From Varroa destructor (taxonomy: Eukaryota > Arthropoda > Arachnida > Mesostigmata > Varroidae): a DNA stretch of 64,000 nt. Below are positions 63,373 to 64,000 of this stretch, piece after piece. Location: NCBI RefSeq assembly GCF_002443255.2, contig NW_019211454.1, forward strand, positions 12,236,248-12,300,247, read 5' to 3'. The notes under the pieces are model-generated. The model had not been told where the DNA came from, did not search any database, and saw only the letters and a program-made list of their open reading frames with translations. Numbering within the stretch: position 1 is the stretch's first letter; each line of letters begins with the position of its first letter. Position numbers and translations under genes: made by a program.

Positions 63373-64000
63373 GCGTACTTTTTTATATATAATAGATAGA
63401 ATATTCACTATAGGTGTAATAAATGCTTCCATATGTTCGACGTTTCCAATTCTAGCTTTCTAGTTCCTCATTACTAATCGATCATCTGAAGTGGATGACT
63501 GCAAGCAGAACTTGGCGTAAGCTCTATCTCATTCTACTCTAGAGAACTTTAAAAAAACTATTTCAGTAAAACTATTTGCACATCTAATGATAGGCGACGG
63601 TTACGCTTTATATTCCCGCGTTTGGTGACCATGTAGCAATATGAATGGATCTAACAACAATATAATAAATCTAAGTATTATTAAAATTGCTCTTAACTTT
63701 CATTCTAGCTCGACTGCGCTTCTGCCTCAGGTATGTTTTTGACTTGGTCAAATAAAAATCGCCTAAGTTTGATAAGAGATACTTGCATATAGGTCGAAGG
63801 AAGGAACTTAATTATAGAAAATAATTACCTTCACAGCCAGTGGCTATTAGCTCTTAAAATAGGGCAGATACAACTAATTGGAAACCAAGCACGCCGTATT
63901 GCAGACTCGCTTAAAAGATCAATATCAGCCACCAAGGCCAGCCAGGCCAAGCAATTTTTCAAAAAATGCCAAACGTATTCGAATTATTAGTTATTTTCTG

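Larger units (their letters stand above)
48500..64000. other. Gene-free block, intergenic or intronic
   Basis: No supported coding frame; the longest, 51272-51640 on the minus strand (122 codons), has no motif and crosses an A13/T13 run. Apart from listed features there are A14 (52683-52696), T15 (52991-53005), A12 (54784-54795), A13 (56984-56996), T13 (59096-59108), a TAATATTA hairpin at 58950-58969 and a partial CTCF-like site at 58458-58472. Confidence 0.55.

Overview
The window reads as nuclear DNA of a non-vertebrate eukaryote, most likely an invertebrate animal. It is AT-rich (by eye a little under 40% GC), full of stop codons in all six frames, and carries many (TA)n tracts, A/T homopolymers and short tri/tetranucleotide microsatellites. 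CpG does not look depleted, which argues against a heavily methylated vertebrate genome. No bacterial operon, ribosome-binding-site pattern, rRNA, tRNA, CRISPR array, intact transposon or viral gene could be recognised. The organism cannot be named from this sequence; the animal inference leans partly on one perfect match to the CTCF consensus (15676-15690), since CTCF is a bilaterian protein.

No gene was recognised by homology. The longest open frame (183 codons, 35624-36175) is about what random sequence of this size and composition gives, so all coding calls are weak. The best candidates are: the ATG-initiated 35624-36175 frame with a basic-plus-hydrophobic N-terminus; a 63-bp intron-like interval with strong splice signals at 47390-47452, flanked by open frames; a 22502-22964 two-exon model with a 64-bp intron; and a GC-rich, promoter-like stretch at about 3651-4152 ending in ATG plus a good 5' splice site. 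Two other GC-rich islands lie at 31400-31590 and 38336-38690.

Layout: 1-3.3 kb gene-free with a (TA)25 tract and a branched inverted repeat; 3.6-4.15 kb promoter-like island; 4.2-22.4 kb gene-free with several strong hairpins and the CTCF-like site; 22.5-23.0 kb weak gene candidate; 23-31 kb gene-free with the 20-bp perfect hairpin at 27844; 31.4-31.6 kb GC-rich island; 35.0-36.2 kb cluster of open frames; 38.3-38.7 kb GC-rich island; 39-46 kb gene-free with palindrome-flanked TA repeats; 47.0-48.5 kb weak gene candidate; 48.5-64 kb gene-free, with a (CG)7 tract beside a 12-bp palindrome.

The most distinctive signal is a set of short, perfect or near-perfect hairpins scattered through non-coding DNA (27844, 9770, 14435, 13041, 3298, 32132 and others). 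By a rough base-composition estimate they exceed chance. They may be foldback elements, template-switch mutation products or structured RNAs; the sequence alone does not decide.
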